Shown here: positions 33,335-42,604 of the stretch, piece by piece
Position numbering within the stretch: position 1 is the stretch's first letter
Layout of the letters: each line of letters begins with the position of its first letter
Origin: Bacteroidaceae bacterium
Lineage (GTDB): Bacteria; Bacteroidota; Bacteroidia; Bacteroidales; Bacteroidaceae
Length of the DNA stretch: 64,000 bases
Assembly: GCA_024698925.1 (NCBI GenBank)
Contig: JAILQO010000042.1
Span: forward strand, 17,312 to 81,311
Direction of reading: 5' to 3'
The notes under the pieces: generated by a model
Told to the model about the DNA's origin: nothing
The model's database searches: none
What the model saw: the letters and a program-made list of their open reading frames with translations, nothing else
Made by a program: the position numbers and the translations under genes

Positions 33335-34276
33335 TTAGCGAAAGAGTTTATCAAGGGTTGGTTTGATGTCGCGTTTCCAGTCTGTGCCGAGCGCTGTGAT
33401 GACGTGGGCGCTATCTGTAAGGATGTAGAGGGGGAGTTCGCGGATGCCAAACTGCTGCACAAGGGGCGTAGCCCACGACTGGCGATAGCAGCGGCTATCC
33501 CACAGCACAGAGTCGTAGCGACAGGTGGAGCGGTACGATTCTTTTTCCACATCGAGGCTGACGCTGATGATGTGGGGGCGGCGCTTAGCTGGCAGGGAAG
33601 CGGTACGGTCCATCAGGCGGCGGATGTCAAAAAAGGCATCGCGCGTGTCGCGCTTCCAACTAGCCCAGAAGAAAAGGAGGACGGGGCGCAGGCTGTCAGG
33701 ACGCAGGCTGTCAACGGCTTCTGTAAGCTGATCGGGGGGCAAGACGAAGGTATCCAGCGTTTGTCCCTTGCGGAGACGTGAGGGCTGTGGCTGCTGCAGT
33801 ATCAGCTGACGACGCAGGTAGGTACTGACGCGGCTATCCGGATTGGAGGCGATGAAGGCCTCCATCGCCTCGCGAAGCTCGGCCGGGCTATCTTCAGCAT
33901 GTTCCGTACGGAACTGCGTGAGGGCCTTGTTCTCCTTGTTGCCCGTCACCTGCGTCATACGCAGCTGCTGAGCATCACCTTTCATCTTGACACGGTCACC
34001 TGGATTGGCAAAGATCACCAGTTCACTCAGGTTGGGGAAGACTACGGTAAAGGTGGCTTCTGCCTCAAGGGGCGTCTCCCACTTGAACTGTCCGTCCTTG
34101 ACGTGAATCGTATCCATGCGATTCAGGCCGCCATCGGTGCTATAGATATAGAAATCGCCTTCGCGGAGGTGTGTGAAGTCACCGCGTAGGCGAAAAGTAC
34201 CGCTATTGCCACAGGCACAGAGGATGAGGCTCAGAAACAAGCCTACCGCTTGGTTATATCTTTTTCCTTTCCCCAC
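33335..34276 (-). CDS. DUF4369 / thioredoxin-like lipoprotein lacking the CxxC motif
   Basis: A 313-residue protein with a lipoprotein-type N-terminus (LSLILCAC, residues ~15-22). The N-terminal DUF4369-like β-domain (about 25-125: FRLRGDFTHLREGDFYIYST) is followed by a helical linker, then a TlpA-like thioredoxin fold (about 165-313). The usual WCxxC active site is replaced by FFWASWKRDTRDAF, so disulfide chemistry is not expected from this site. The family normally reduces or carries disulfides or acts on c-type cytochromes; here a structural or binding role is more likely. The N-terminus is strongly basic (MGKGKRYNQ). Confidence 0.85.
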   Translation of the reverse strand: MGKGKRYNQAVGLFLSLILCACGNSGTFRLRGDFTHLREGDFYIYSTDGGLNRMDTIHVKDGQFKWETPLEAEATFTVVFPNLSELVIFANPGDRVKMKGDAQQLRMTQVTGNKENKALTQFRTEHAEDSPAELREAMEAFIASNPDSRVSTYLRRQLILQQPQPSRLRKGQTLDTFVLPPDQLTEAVDSLRPDSLRPVLLFFWASWKRDTRDAFFDIRRLMDRTASLPAKRRPHIISVSLDVEKESYRSTCRYDSVLWDSRCYRQSWATPLVQQFGIRELPLYILTDSAHVITALGTDWKRDIKPTLDKLFR

Positions 34277-34283
34277 TCCTATT

Positions 34284-34336
34284 TATTTTTGTCCTACTCT
34301 CCAACCCCTCCCATTCGGGGAGAGGTCGGGGAGATA
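34284..34336. repeat. GC-rich palindromic repeat (CCCCTCCCATTCGGGGAGAGG type)
   Basis: CTCTCCAACCCCTCCC and GGGGAGAGGTCGGGGAG form an imperfect inverted repeat in the 67-base gap between two minus-strand genes. It resembles the repeats at 18411-18571 and 56363-56407. It could also work as a terminator stem, but no T run follows on the minus strand. Confidence 0.65.
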
Positions 34337-34343
34337 GGTTTAT

Positions 34344-36038
34344 TTACTTGAGAATCTCAGCAACTTGCTTCTTATAGAGTGCAAACTCCAAATCGCGGGC
34401 TGCACGGGCCGCCAATGTGGAATCAAGCTTGATAGCTTCCTTCAGGTTGGAGGTTACATCCGTCACGTTACGACTACGGGCACCGAGGATGGCGGCGAGG
34501 TAGTAGGTGTAAGCGTCGGGCTTGCTGATATTGTTGAGAATCGTGCGAGCCTGAGCATAGTCCTGATTCAGGATGAATGCCAGTGCAGAACTGTTGTTAT
34601 AAGTCTTCTCGAGGTTTGCGGCAGCTGCAGCATAGTTACCTTTGGCGATATTGAGGTTGCCCAGAATCTCGTTGTAGGCATCAGCGCCGACACCCTTGGC
34701 GAGGGCTGTCTCAGCAGCTTCGATGTCACCCTTGCCGATAGCGAGAAGTGCCTCGTTGGTAGCAGCTTCGGGGCAGTCGGGGTTGAGGGCCTTAGCCTTC
34801 TTGACGTAGTTGGCAGCAGTAGCTACATCGCCATTCTGGTAAGCCAGATAAGCGAGGTTATTGAAGGCACGGGCATCATTGGCATAGAGCTCTGATGTCT
34901 TCTCGTACCACTTCTGCTTCTGAACAGTAGATTCCTGAAGGCTGGCACCGTAGAGGAGCTCTTCCACGCTCAGCTGCTTGGCATCAGCTTTGTACTGGTC
35001 AAAGATCTGCTCGTCGCTACGACCTACGACGTCGTAGTTGGCGATGAGGCGTGCGCGACGCAGTTCGGGCAGGATACCCTTGGAAATTTCCTCATAGACA
35101 ACGCTCATGTTACGGATCTGAGCCTCGCGCTCAGCAGGATCCTGATACATGGAGAGGACGCGAAGGATCACTTCCTTGTCCTGGATGGTGCTGTTGGCAA
35201 CCAGCTGCTGGAAACCGTCCCAGTCCTCAGCGGTGAACTTGGTATCGACCTCAGCACGCATGCGGTTCTTCTTCAGCTGCTCCTTGACATAGTCTGTGGA
35301 GCTGTCCTGACGCTTCTCGGCCAGTTTCTCGTTGAAGTCATAACGGCCTTCGGGCGAAGCGTAGGCGCTGACCTCGATGTTCTGCAGGCGCAGGGTCTCC
35401 TGATTGTCATTGATCTCCTTCAGGATCTTCACGAAGTCCTGAATGCTACCAGTCTTGAGCTCGGTAGCACGGATGTTGGCCTGATTGACGAGGTACTTGA
35501 TTTGGGCCTCCTGCTTCTGGCGGATGATACGCTGATAGGCATCAGGAGCGAGCGCAGGATTGGTCGTGGAGACGGTGTGACGAAGAAGATCATTGGTGGC
35601 GATGACACCATAGCCAACCTTCAAGTCGGGGAGGTTGACAGCCTTCTTGCCCAAGCGAGCGTCAAAGCGCAGATAGAGATCACTCTGCAGCATAGCTTCC
35701 TGATAGGGGAAGGTGGCACGCATGGTGTAGTTGCCGCCCACCTTGTACGCAACGGTGGTACCATTGCCCTGAACCTTCTCGCCCTGGAATGTAGAGCTGG
35801 CAGAAGTAGCCTCGCCACCCTGGAACTTGAGAACAGGAGTGATAGTGACGGTAGCTTTCTTCTTCATATACTTCTTGGGGAAGGTGGCGCTAATCGTAGC
35901 CGGAACCTCATTGCCCACAGCCTCCAGAGGATGGGGCGTTACACGGACATCATCTGCACTGAGGCTGCGAAGCTTGCTGCAGGAAGTAAACGAGAGCGCA
36001 GTCACAGCGACTGCAGAGAATAATAGGATTTTACGCAT
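34344..36038 (-). CDS. Lipoprotein with OmpA-like segment and TPR repeats
   Basis: A 564-residue protein with a lipobox (TALSFTSC, cysteine at about residue 20). Residues about 25-200 form β-rich domains. Residues about 215-255 (IEVSAYASPEGRYDFNEKLAEKRQDSS) resemble the peptidoglycan-binding segment of OmpA-like domains. The last ~200 residues contain tetratricopeptide repeats (ARAFNNLAYLAYQNGDVATAANYVKKAKALNPD, stated in part; and GNLNIAKGNYAAAAANLEKT). I recall similar proteins as immunoreactive antigens of Porphyromonas, without certainty. A role in outer-membrane organisation is plausible. It has its own promoter. Confidence 0.78.
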   Translation of the reverse strand: MRKILLFSAVAVTALSFTSCSKLRSLSADDVRVTPHPLEAVGNEVPATISATFPKKYMKKKATVTITPVLKFQGGEATSASSTFQGEKVQGNGTTVAYKVGGNYTMRATFPYQEAMLQSDLYLRFDARLGKKAVNLPDLKVGYGVIATNDLLRHTVSTTNPALAPDAYQRIIRQKQEAQIKYLVNQANIRATELKTGSIQDFVKILKEINDNQETLRLQNIEVSAYASPEGRYDFNEKLAEKRQDSSTDYVKEQLKKNRMRAEVDTKFTAEDWDGFQQLVANSTIQDKEVILRVLSMYQDPAEREAQIRNMSVVYEEISKGILPELRRARLIANYDVVGRSDEQIFDQYKADAKQLSVEELLYGASLQESTVQKQKWYEKTSELYANDARAFNNLAYLAYQNGDVATAANYVKKAKALNPDCPEAATNEALLAIGKGDIEAAETALAKGVGADAYNEILGNLNIAKGNYAAAAANLEKTYNNSSALAFILNQDYAQARTILNNISKPDAYTYYLAAILGARSRNVTDVTSNLKEAIKLDSTLAARAARDLEFALYKKQVAEILK

Positions 36039-36090
36039 ATTCAGTTTCTTTTATATTTTAAATAGGTGTATTCTTTGCGCTTTTTCTCGG

Positions 36091-36098
36091 CAAAGGTA
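36091..36098 (-). promoter_or_regulatory. Bacteroidetes -7 box of the TPR lipoprotein gene
   Basis: TACCTTTG on the minus strand, 53 bases before the ATG at 36038. Confidence 0.6.
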
Positions 36099-36194
36099 CA
36101 ACGAAAAGCATGAGAAAAGAAAAGCAAAGGATAAAAAAACTTTAATTCATTGAAAAAACTTGTCTTGGCTCATGATTTCTACTTTTCGGAAAAG

Positions 36195-37148
36195 CTATTC
36201 CCAGTGTTTCTGGTTGCGCGGATGGTGGTCCAGAATCTGCTGGCGAAGGTGATGGCGGTCGATGTTCAGGTAGATTTCTGTCGTGTCGATGTTCTCGTGG
36301 CCCAACAGTTCCTGAATGACGCGCAGGTTGGCGCCACCTTCCAATAAGTGGGTCGCAAAGCTGTGGCGGAAAGTGTGAGGAGATACGGTGGTGCGGATGC
36401 CTGTAGCCTCGCACAAGACCTTGATGATATGGAAAATGGTAATGCGCGAAAGGGCCGTTCCCCTGCGGCAGCTGACAAAAACATAGTCCTCGTGACCAGG
36501 CTTGATGTGGAGTTGGTCACGATCCGTGAACCATAGTTTCAACTCCATGATAGCGGTGTCGGAGATGGGTACGAGGCGCTCCTTCTTGCCCTTGCCATGA
36601 ACACGGATAAACCCTTCGTCGAGATAGAGATTGCTGATACGCAGACCGCAGAGTTCGCTGACGCGAAGGCCGCAGGAATAAAGTGTCTCCAAGATGGCAC
36701 GGTCCCGCTGGCCCTCTGGCTTAGTCATATCAATGGCAGCGATGAGTTGGTCTATTTCCTCAACGGTAAGCACATCGGGCAGGTGTTCGCCACGGGCTGG
36801 CGATTCCAGTAACTCGCAAGGGTCGTTCTCTATCTCATGCTCCAGCGAGAGAAACTTATAAAAGGTTCGCACACCCGAGAGGATGCGCGAGATGCTGCGA
36901 GGACTGATTCCCAAATCCATCAGCGTAGCGGAGAAGGTCTGCAGCTGCTCCAACGTGACGTTGCGGAAGTCGATACCTTCCTCCTCATAGTACCGCAGCA
37001 ACTTATACAGATCCTTCTTGTAGGCATCCAGCGTATTCTCCGAGAAGGAACGTTCCAGGATGAGGTATTGGTAGTAACGACGAAACAATGCAGCCTCGCC
37101 CTGGACAGAGCGAGGCTGCATTACTTCTTTATTCTGATTACTCAGCAT
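36195..37148 (-). CDS. xerD: Site-specific tyrosine recombinase XerD
   Basis: Chromosome dimer resolvase of the tyrosine recombinase family, acting at dif during division. The 317-residue protein has an N-terminal SAM-like core-binding domain (about 20-110) and a catalytic domain with the R-K-HxxR-H-Y set: YSCGLRVSELCG (Arg), VHGKGKKERLVPIS (Lys), SPHTFRHSFATHLL (HxxR), LLGHENIDTTEIYLNI (His and nucleophile Tyr). The length is close to XerD; ten extra N-terminal residues (MLSNQNKEV) could be dropped if MQPRSV is the true start. The 5' end overlaps the 3' end of secDF by 11 bases, suggesting co-transcription. No integration genes are nearby, so a host recombinase is the better call than a mobile one. 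Confidence 0.93.
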   Translation of the reverse strand: MLSNQNKEVMQPRSVQGEAALFRRYYQYLILERSFSENTLDAYKKDLYKLLRYYEEEGIDFRNVTLEQLQTFSATLMDLGISPRSISRILSGVRTFYKFLSLEHEIENDPCELLESPARGEHLPDVLTVEEIDQLIAAIDMTKPEGQRDRAILETLYSCGLRVSELCGLRISNLYLDEGFIRVHGKGKKERLVPISDTAIMELKLWFTDRDQLHIKPGHEDYVFVSCRRGTALSRITIFHIIKVLCEATGIRTTVSPHTFRHSFATHLLEGGANLRVIQELLGHENIDTTEIYLNIDRHHLRQQILDHHPRNQKHWE

Positions 37149-40100
37149 CTTCCTTGATCTTGCGACCCAAGATCAGGTAAGCCGTAGGAGCGGCAATGAA
37201 CATGGATGTCAAGGTACCGATGATGACACCGAGGATCATGGCAAAGGCAAAGCTCTTGATGCTGGCACCACCGAAGACGAAGATGAACAGCAAGACGATG
37301 AACGTGGAGACTGACGTGTTGATAGTACGTGTCAACGTAGCGTTCAGGGACTGGTTGAACAAGAGCTGCTTGTCGCGCTTGGGATAGAGGCCGAGGTTCT
37401 CACGAATACGGTCGAAGACAACCACCTTATCGTTGATGGAGTAACCGATACAGGTCAGCAGAGCACCGATAAAGGTCTGGTCAATCTCGAGTGAGAAGGG
37501 CATCCAACCCCAGCAAGCGGAGAACATACCGAGGATGAAGATTGTATCAACGGCGAGCGCTGTGATAGCACCCACGGAGAAGGCCACGTTGCGGAAACGA
37601 ACGAGGATATAGACGAAGATAACAATCAGCGCGAGGATGACGGAGATGATAGCACCACGGGTGATATCAGCAGCGATGGAAGGTCCAACCTTCTGAGAGC
37701 TGATGATAGAACCACCGGCACGCTCGTCACGGTTGATGAAGGTCTGCTCGTCGAGATCTGCGCTCAGGAAACCACCCTGCTTGAGGACGTCGAAGAGCTT
37801 GCTCTCAATCTCGCTATCCACTTCTGCACCATCCTCGTCAATACGATAGTTGGTGGAGATACGGATGGTCTTGCCCTCAGTACCCAAAGCGATAGCACTG
37901 GTGTTGCTCTCGGGGAAAGCATCGGCGAGAATGGTACGGACAGCCTCGGGCTGAACCTCGTTCTCGAAGAGGACCACGAAGTTGCGACCACCCGTGAAGT
38001 CAATGCTCTGAGAGAAGCCACGGGCAATCCAGCTACCGATAGCCAGAACGGCAATCGTACCGAAGATAGCGAAGGACTTCTTGTAGCTGCCCATGAAGTT
38101 GAAACTCGTGTCGGAGAGGAACTTACGGCTAAGACCAGTGGTGAAGGTGAGGTCGAGCCACTTATCCTTGGACATGCGCGTGTCGAACACGACGCGTGTG
38201 AGATAAACAGCGGTGAAGAAGGAGATGATGATACCAATGATATAGGTCGTTGCGAAGCCGCGGATAGGACCTGTACCGAAGTAGTAGAGGATGATACCCG
38301 TGAGGACACTCGTTACATTGGAGTCGATGATAGCGCTGAAGGCGTTGCTGTAACCAGCCTGCATAGCCTGGCGCACAGCCTTGCCGCTACGCATCTCCTC
38401 CTTGGTACGTTCGAAAATCAGCACGTTGGCATCCACAGCCATACCCAGCGTCAGCACCATACCTGCGATACCACTCATGGTCAGCGCAGCCTGGAAGCTG
38501 GTGAGAATACCGAGGGTGAAGAACAGGTTGAAGAGCAGAGCGCCGTTGGCTACCATACCGGGACGGAAACCATACATGGAAACCATGTAGATCATCAGCG
38601 CAATGAAGGCGAAGATCATGCTCCACAGACCCTGACGGATAGACTCCTGACCGAGAGAAGGACCAACAATCTCGTCGCTGACGATGTTGGCGGGAGCCGG
38701 CATCTTACCGGACTTCAGCACGTTTGCCAAGTCACGAGTATCTTCGGGAGTGAAGTGACCGGTAATCTGAGAGTTACCACCAGTAATCTCGTTCTGCACA
38801 TTGGGAGCACTATAGACGTAGTTGTCAAGAACGATAGCGATGGGACGGTGCACATTGGCCTTGGTGAGGGCAGCCCAGCGACGGGCACCTTCCACGTTCA
38901 TCTGCATGCTTACGCAGGGACGGCCTTGCTGATCGAACTCATCCTTGGCATCAGTCACAACGTCGCCCTCCAGCGGAGCACGGCCGTTGCGCTCTGTAAC
39001 CTTGATGGCATAGAGCTCGAAGACCTCTTCGTTCTTGTCGATACCCTTCACACCCCACAGGAGCTTCATGTCGGCAGGCAGGATAGCCTTAGCCTCGGGA
39101 GTCTCAAAGAGTGCGTTGATAGCTTCCATATCACGCTTACCAGCGTAACCTACGACAGCACCATTGTCCTGATTGAGGACCTGCAGGCGAGCCAAAAGAG
39201 GATGAGCCTTGACAACTTCTTCTGAAGCGACATTGCTCTTGGCAGCGGCCTCAGCCTTATCGCCCTTGGCAATGGCTGCGAGAGCTGCGTCAGCAGCATT
39301 CTCGGCAGGAGCAGCGGTTGCGCTGTCGGCAACCTCTTCAGCAACTTCCTCGGCGGGAGCCTCCTCGGTAGCCTCTTCTACACCAGCAGCAGCAAGCTTG
39401 CTGTCGAGCTGTACAAGGAAGGGAACAGCCTCAGTTGTGGTATAGGTCTCCCAGAACTCGAGGTTGGCAGAACCTTGGAGAAGTTTACGTACGCGATCCG
39501 GTTCCTTGATACCAGGAAGCTCTACCATGATGCGACCTTCCTGACCTTCAAGAGCCTGAATATTGGGCTGAACAACACCGAAGCGGTCGATACGGGTGCG
39601 GATGACATTGAAAGAGTTGTCAATCGCAGCCTTCACCTCTTCGCGCAACACGCTCTCCACCTCACGGTCGGTGCTCTTGGTGTTCACCTTGCCACGCAGC
39701 TGCTGTGTAGCAAAGAGCTCTGCGAGGTTGCTGTTGGGAGCAAGCGCCTTGTAATCCTTGATAAAGAGAGAAATGAAGTCGCCCTGTCCAGCCTTGGCTT
39801 CGGCCTTAGCCTGATCCACAGCCTGGTTGAAGTTAGCGTCTTCTTTGTGGTCAGCAAGTGCTTTCACCACGTCGGGTACAGACACTTCGAGGATGACGTT
39901 CATACCACCCTTTAGGTCCAGACCCAGGCCAATACCCATTTCGCGGCAATCCTTCAATGTCCAGACGCCAAAATAGACGGGCTCGTTGGCAAGAGAGTCC
40001 AAGTAGTGCTGTCCAGCCTCTTCGCCCTCAACGGCAGCAATCTTCTCAGCCTTGCTCTCGTAGTGACTGGTCACGAAGGAGAAGCTGAGATAGAAGATGC

Positions 40101-40152
40101 ACACAAGGGCGAGCATGACAGCGAAGACTTTTACGAATCCTTTGTTTTGCAT
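37138..40152 (-). CDS. secDF: Fused protein translocase subunit SecDF
   Basis: RND-type membrane protein that uses proton motive force to help SecYEG export proteins. The 1004-residue fusion has SecD first (TM1, large periplasmic P1 domain, then TM2-6 with GMAVDANVLIFERTKEE) and SecF second (TM7, the IDFTGGRNF segment, TM8-12 with SINDKVVVFDRIREN). Twelve membrane segments are visible. Within P1, residues about 255-325 form a Glu/Ala-rich stretch of low complexity (EEATEEAPAEEVAEEV and so on). A fusion of this kind is usual in Bacteroidetes. The gene has its own promoter and precedes xerD. Confidence 0.97.
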   Translation of the reverse strand: MQNKGFVKVFAVMLALVCIFYLSFSFVTSHYESKAEKIAAVEGEEAGQHYLDSLANEPVYFGVWTLKDCREMGIGLGLDLKGGMNVILEVSVPDVVKALADHKEDANFNQAVDQAKAEAKAGQGDFISLFIKDYKALAPNSNLAELFATQQLRGKVNTKSTDREVESVLREEVKAAIDNSFNVIRTRIDRFGVVQPNIQALEGQEGRIMVELPGIKEPDRVRKLLQGSANLEFWETYTTTEAVPFLVQLDSKLAAAGVEEATEEAPAEEVAEEVADSATAAPAENAADAALAAIAKGDKAEAAAKSNVASEEVVKAHPLLARLQVLNQDNGAVVGYAGKRDMEAINALFETPEAKAILPADMKLLWGVKGIDKNEEVFELYAIKVTERNGRAPLEGDVVTDAKDEFDQQGRPCVSMQMNVEGARRWAALTKANVHRPIAIVLDNYVYSAPNVQNEITGGNSQITGHFTPEDTRDLANVLKSGKMPAPANIVSDEIVGPSLGQESIRQGLWSMIFAFIALMIYMVSMYGFRPGMVANGALLFNLFFTLGILTSFQAALTMSGIAGMVLTLGMAVDANVLIFERTKEEMRSGKAVRQAMQAGYSNAFSAIIDSNVTSVLTGIILYYFGTGPIRGFATTYIIGIIISFFTAVYLTRVVFDTRMSKDKWLDLTFTTGLSRKFLSDTSFNFMGSYKKSFAIFGTIAVLAIGSWIARGFSQSIDFTGGRNFVVLFENEVQPEAVRTILADAFPESNTSAIALGTEGKTIRISTNYRIDEDGAEVDSEIESKLFDVLKQGGFLSADLDEQTFINRDERAGGSIISSQKVGPSIAADITRGAIISVILALIVIFVYILVRFRNVAFSVGAITALAVDTIFILGMFSACWGWMPFSLEIDQTFIGALLTCIGYSINDKVVVFDRIRENLGLYPKRDKQLLFNQSLNATLTRTINTSVSTFIVLLFIFVFGGASIKSFAFAMILGVIIGTLTSMFIAAPTAYLILGRKIKEDAE

Positions 40153-40238
40153 TTTGTTTGAATTGTTTTGATGTTTATTTATTGATTATTTTCTCTCATT
40201 TTTGGAGGCTAAAAAGGGCTTGCGCCCAAAATAGCGCG

Positions 40239-40246
40239 CAAATATA
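40239..40246 (-). promoter_or_regulatory. Bacteroidetes -7 box of the secDF-xerD unit
   Basis: TATATTTG on the minus strand, 87 bases before the ATG at 40152. The leader contains a short GGGCTTGCGCCC inverted repeat near 40216-40227. Confidence 0.55.
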
Positions 40247-40313
40247 CGCCTTTTTTTCGTATCAATCGCGCTTTTGGGGCATTTATTTATATTTTTAGGT
40301 GTATTTTGGTGTC

Positions 40314-41387
40314 TTAAGGGGCCTTTTTCACCAGTTTTGTACGTATTGGGAAGTGGTCTGAGTAGGAAAAGTCATTTTCCACATGGGTCTCAACACTTCG
40401 CCAATAGTCTTCGTTGAAAAGGATGTGATCAATACGCACAGGGAAACCCTTCTCACGGAAAGTAAACCCAAGGCCGTTGCCACTCTCACGGTAGGCACTG
40501 GCAAGTCGTCTGGTCAGCAAACGATGCGTGTAAGAAATAGGCGTATCATTAAAGTCACCACAAACAATGATAGGACGAGGTAACCACGCATCTATCTCAT
40601 CTGCTATGTTATCTGTCTGCATGGCACGACTTGGCGAAGCCTGTGTCAGGAACTGCAAGATGGGTGTAATATCCTTACGCATCGAGTCACGCTCAAGGGT
40701 TTTAATGGATTCTCGATACGCGTCCTTCATCTTTGGGGAGAGTTTATTACTCTGAAGATGCTGGTTGATGAGCATAATGGTGTCATTGCCATAAGCCAGA
40801 TAAGCCCGCAGGGCATGACAACTATAATCCGGAATGGCTATTGTATCATAAGAGAGTATCGGCAGACGGGAATAGATTGTAAATTCTTTTGCATTTGCAA
40901 GATGATATCCTTTGGCCTCCATGCGTTCCGTGAGACCGCTTCTATTAAGAGACTCCTGTAAACAAATAATATCAGCACCACTTTCCTCTAAATGCGTCTC
41001 AACAGCATTTGTACCATCTTCGAGATTTGCATTGGGAGTGCCATAGTGACAAGAATTATAGGAAAGGATCGTGAGCGTTGAGTCTGAAGAAAGTTCTGTC
41101 GTGCTTTTTCCTGTAAAGTTCAAGGGGATGTAGTCGCGGATAAAAGACCAACATAGCGCTATGCCAGCAATCGGAATCCATACTCGTTTCACTTTGAACA
41201 CCAGCCAGAATAACACAAAAAGCACATTGAAAACCAAAATGAAAGGAAAAGCATACGTCAGCAATGCCAAACGTGGATGTTGTTCAGGGCTGACAAACGT
41301 AACTGCACAGCAAGCCCATAGCAGAATGAGCGTGGCGATATTAGCGCCCGTAAACAACTGAACAAGTATGGTCTTAATCAGTTTCAT
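40314..41387 (-). CDS. Membrane-anchored endonuclease/exonuclease/phosphatase family protein
   Basis: A 357-residue protein with two to three membrane helices in the first 90 residues, then an EEP-fold domain. Motifs are LSYNSCHYG, DIICLQES (metal-binding Glu), CGDFNDTP (catalytic Asp and Asn), and SDHFPIRTKL (catalytic His) at the C-terminus. Substrates in this superfamily range from nucleic acids to phospholipids and phosphoinositides; the membrane anchor favours a lipid or surface substrate but this is inference. The 5' end overlaps the rhomboid gene by four bases, so both are in one transcript, an arrangement I recall from other Bacteroidales. Confidence 0.88.
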   Translation of the reverse strand: MKLIKTILVQLFTGANIATLILLWACCAVTFVSPEQHPRLALLTYAFPFILVFNVLFVLFWLVFKVKRVWIPIAGIALCWSFIRDYIPLNFTGKSTTELSSDSTLTILSYNSCHYGTPNANLEDGTNAVETHLEESGADIICLQESLNRSGLTERMEAKGYHLANAKEFTIYSRLPILSYDTIAIPDYSCHALRAYLAYGNDTIMLINQHLQSNKLSPKMKDAYRESIKTLERDSMRKDITPILQFLTQASPSRAMQTDNIADEIDAWLPRPIIVCGDFNDTPISYTHRLLTRRLASAYRESGNGLGFTFREKGFPVRIDHILFNEDYWRSVETHVENDFSYSDHFPIRTKLVKKAP

Positions 41388-42379
41388 CGTTGACTGGCAT
41401 CAAAGAGCTTCTTCTTCTCGTCTGCGGTAAGACTCTCGTATCCACCTTGCTTCACTTTGGCCAAAATGCGGTCAATCTCCTCCTCACGTTCCTTCTTCTG
41501 CTGGTTCCATTCCATATCAGCACTATGCTTGCTATTGTTGATGTGGACACGCATCTTGGGCTTGCGCCGTGCCTGGAACCATGATTTAACACGCTGCCAC
41601 ATGGAAGGTTTGCGCTCGCCATAGGTGATATCCTCATAGCGAGTATAGTGGTTATTATAGCCACTGAAGCCGCCAAAACCATTGCCACTTCCACCAAAGA
41701 ACCGACCGCCACGGTCGCCAGGATGCTTACGCCAATACAGGATAAGTGCAAGGCCGAAGAGCATACCGCCCAAATGCGCCATGTGAGCAACGCCATCACC
41801 AGGATTACCCAGCGCACTCAGTAGTTCAATCACAGCATAACCGATAACAAACCACTTGGCTTTGATGGGAACGGGGATGGGGATGATGAACATCCGTTCT
41901 TCCGGGAAGGTCATTCCAAAGCTCAAAAGCACACCGTAAACAGCACCTGAAGCGCCAACCGTTGTCCAACGGTTGAGATAAGCCTCCATAGGAATCACGT
42001 AACCCTCAAGGTTAACACTATTGTAGGCATTGAGCCCATCGTATAAATAATGTATATACTGCACGCCCTCCTGCATCAAGCCTGCGCCAAGTCCGCAGAC
42101 GATGTAGAAAAAGAGGAAACGTTGTGAACCCATCACCTGTTCCATGATCCTACCAAACATCCACACGGCAAACATGTTGAAGAAGATGTGTTCCAGTCCT
42201 CCATGAACGAACATGTACGTGAAAAGTTGATAGAGCTTGAAGTCAGATGACAAGAAGAAATGTAATCCCAATAATTCATCAAAATCGATGCCATAGCGGT
42301 TCAAAACCACTTTACCCAAGTACATCAGCAGGTTGATGATGATGAGATTCTTTGTTACAGGCGGCATATTGAGGTTCAT
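41384..42379 (-). CDS. Rhomboid family intramembrane serine protease
   Basis: A 331-residue protein with six membrane helices and a soluble C-terminal tail. The catalytic serine is in VGASGAVYGVL, and the partner histidine in GVAHMAHLGGMLFG. The L1-loop MFVHGGLEHIFFNMFAVWMFG with its HxxxN is also typical. The cytoplasmic tail of about 90 residues is rich in Arg and Lys and ends with RILAKVKQGGYESLTADEKK, a C-terminal element common in Bacteroidetes rhomboids. The native substrate is unknown. Its promoter is at 42408-42415, and it is divergent from the HU gene. Confidence 0.92.
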   Translation of the reverse strand: MNLNMPPVTKNLIIINLLMYLGKVVLNRYGIDFDELLGLHFFLSSDFKLYQLFTYMFVHGGLEHIFFNMFAVWMFGRIMEQVMGSQRFLFFYIVCGLGAGLMQEGVQYIHYLYDGLNAYNSVNLEGYVIPMEAYLNRWTTVGASGAVYGVLLSFGMTFPEERMFIIPIPVPIKAKWFVIGYAVIELLSALGNPGDGVAHMAHLGGMLFGLALILYWRKHPGDRGGRFFGGSGNGFGGFSGYNNHYTRYEDITYGERKPSMWQRVKSWFQARRKPKMRVHINNSKHSADMEWNQQKKEREEEIDRILAKVKQGGYESLTADEKKKLFDASQR

Positions 42380-42407
42380 AATGCGACAATTTATCTGTTA
42401 GAGGCCG

Positions 42408-42415
42408 CAAAAGTA
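42408..42415 (-). promoter_or_regulatory. Bacteroidetes -7 box of the rhomboid-EEP unit
   Basis: TACTTTTG on the minus strand, 29 bases before the ATG at 42379. Confidence 0.6.
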
Positions 42416-42487
42416 GGCATTTTTACGCTGATTTCGGGCTAAAATGTAATAAAATTAATGTTTTTATCATCTTTTTTGAGAAAATGC

Positions 42488-42518
42488 TTTGTGCGAATTG
42501 CAACTTTCCATATATTTG
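42488..42518 (+). promoter_or_regulatory. Consensus promoter of the HU gene
   Basis: TTTG at 42488-42491, a 19-base spacer, then TATATTTG at 42511-42518: a full match to the Bacteroidetes -33/-7 consensus. The 5' leader is about 80 bases and pyrimidine-rich, with ATCATCATG at the start. Confidence 0.75.
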
Positions 42519-42604
42519 TGGCGTGAAACACATGATTCACACCCATTTTGCAACAATTCAGAGTTATTTTACCTTTAACCCTATTAACTTTTAACTTCAT
42601 CATC

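Noticed and set aside
36195..37148. Phage or integron integrase
   Set aside because: The tyrosine recombinase has XerD length and sits behind secDF with no phage, cassette or attachment-site features nearby.
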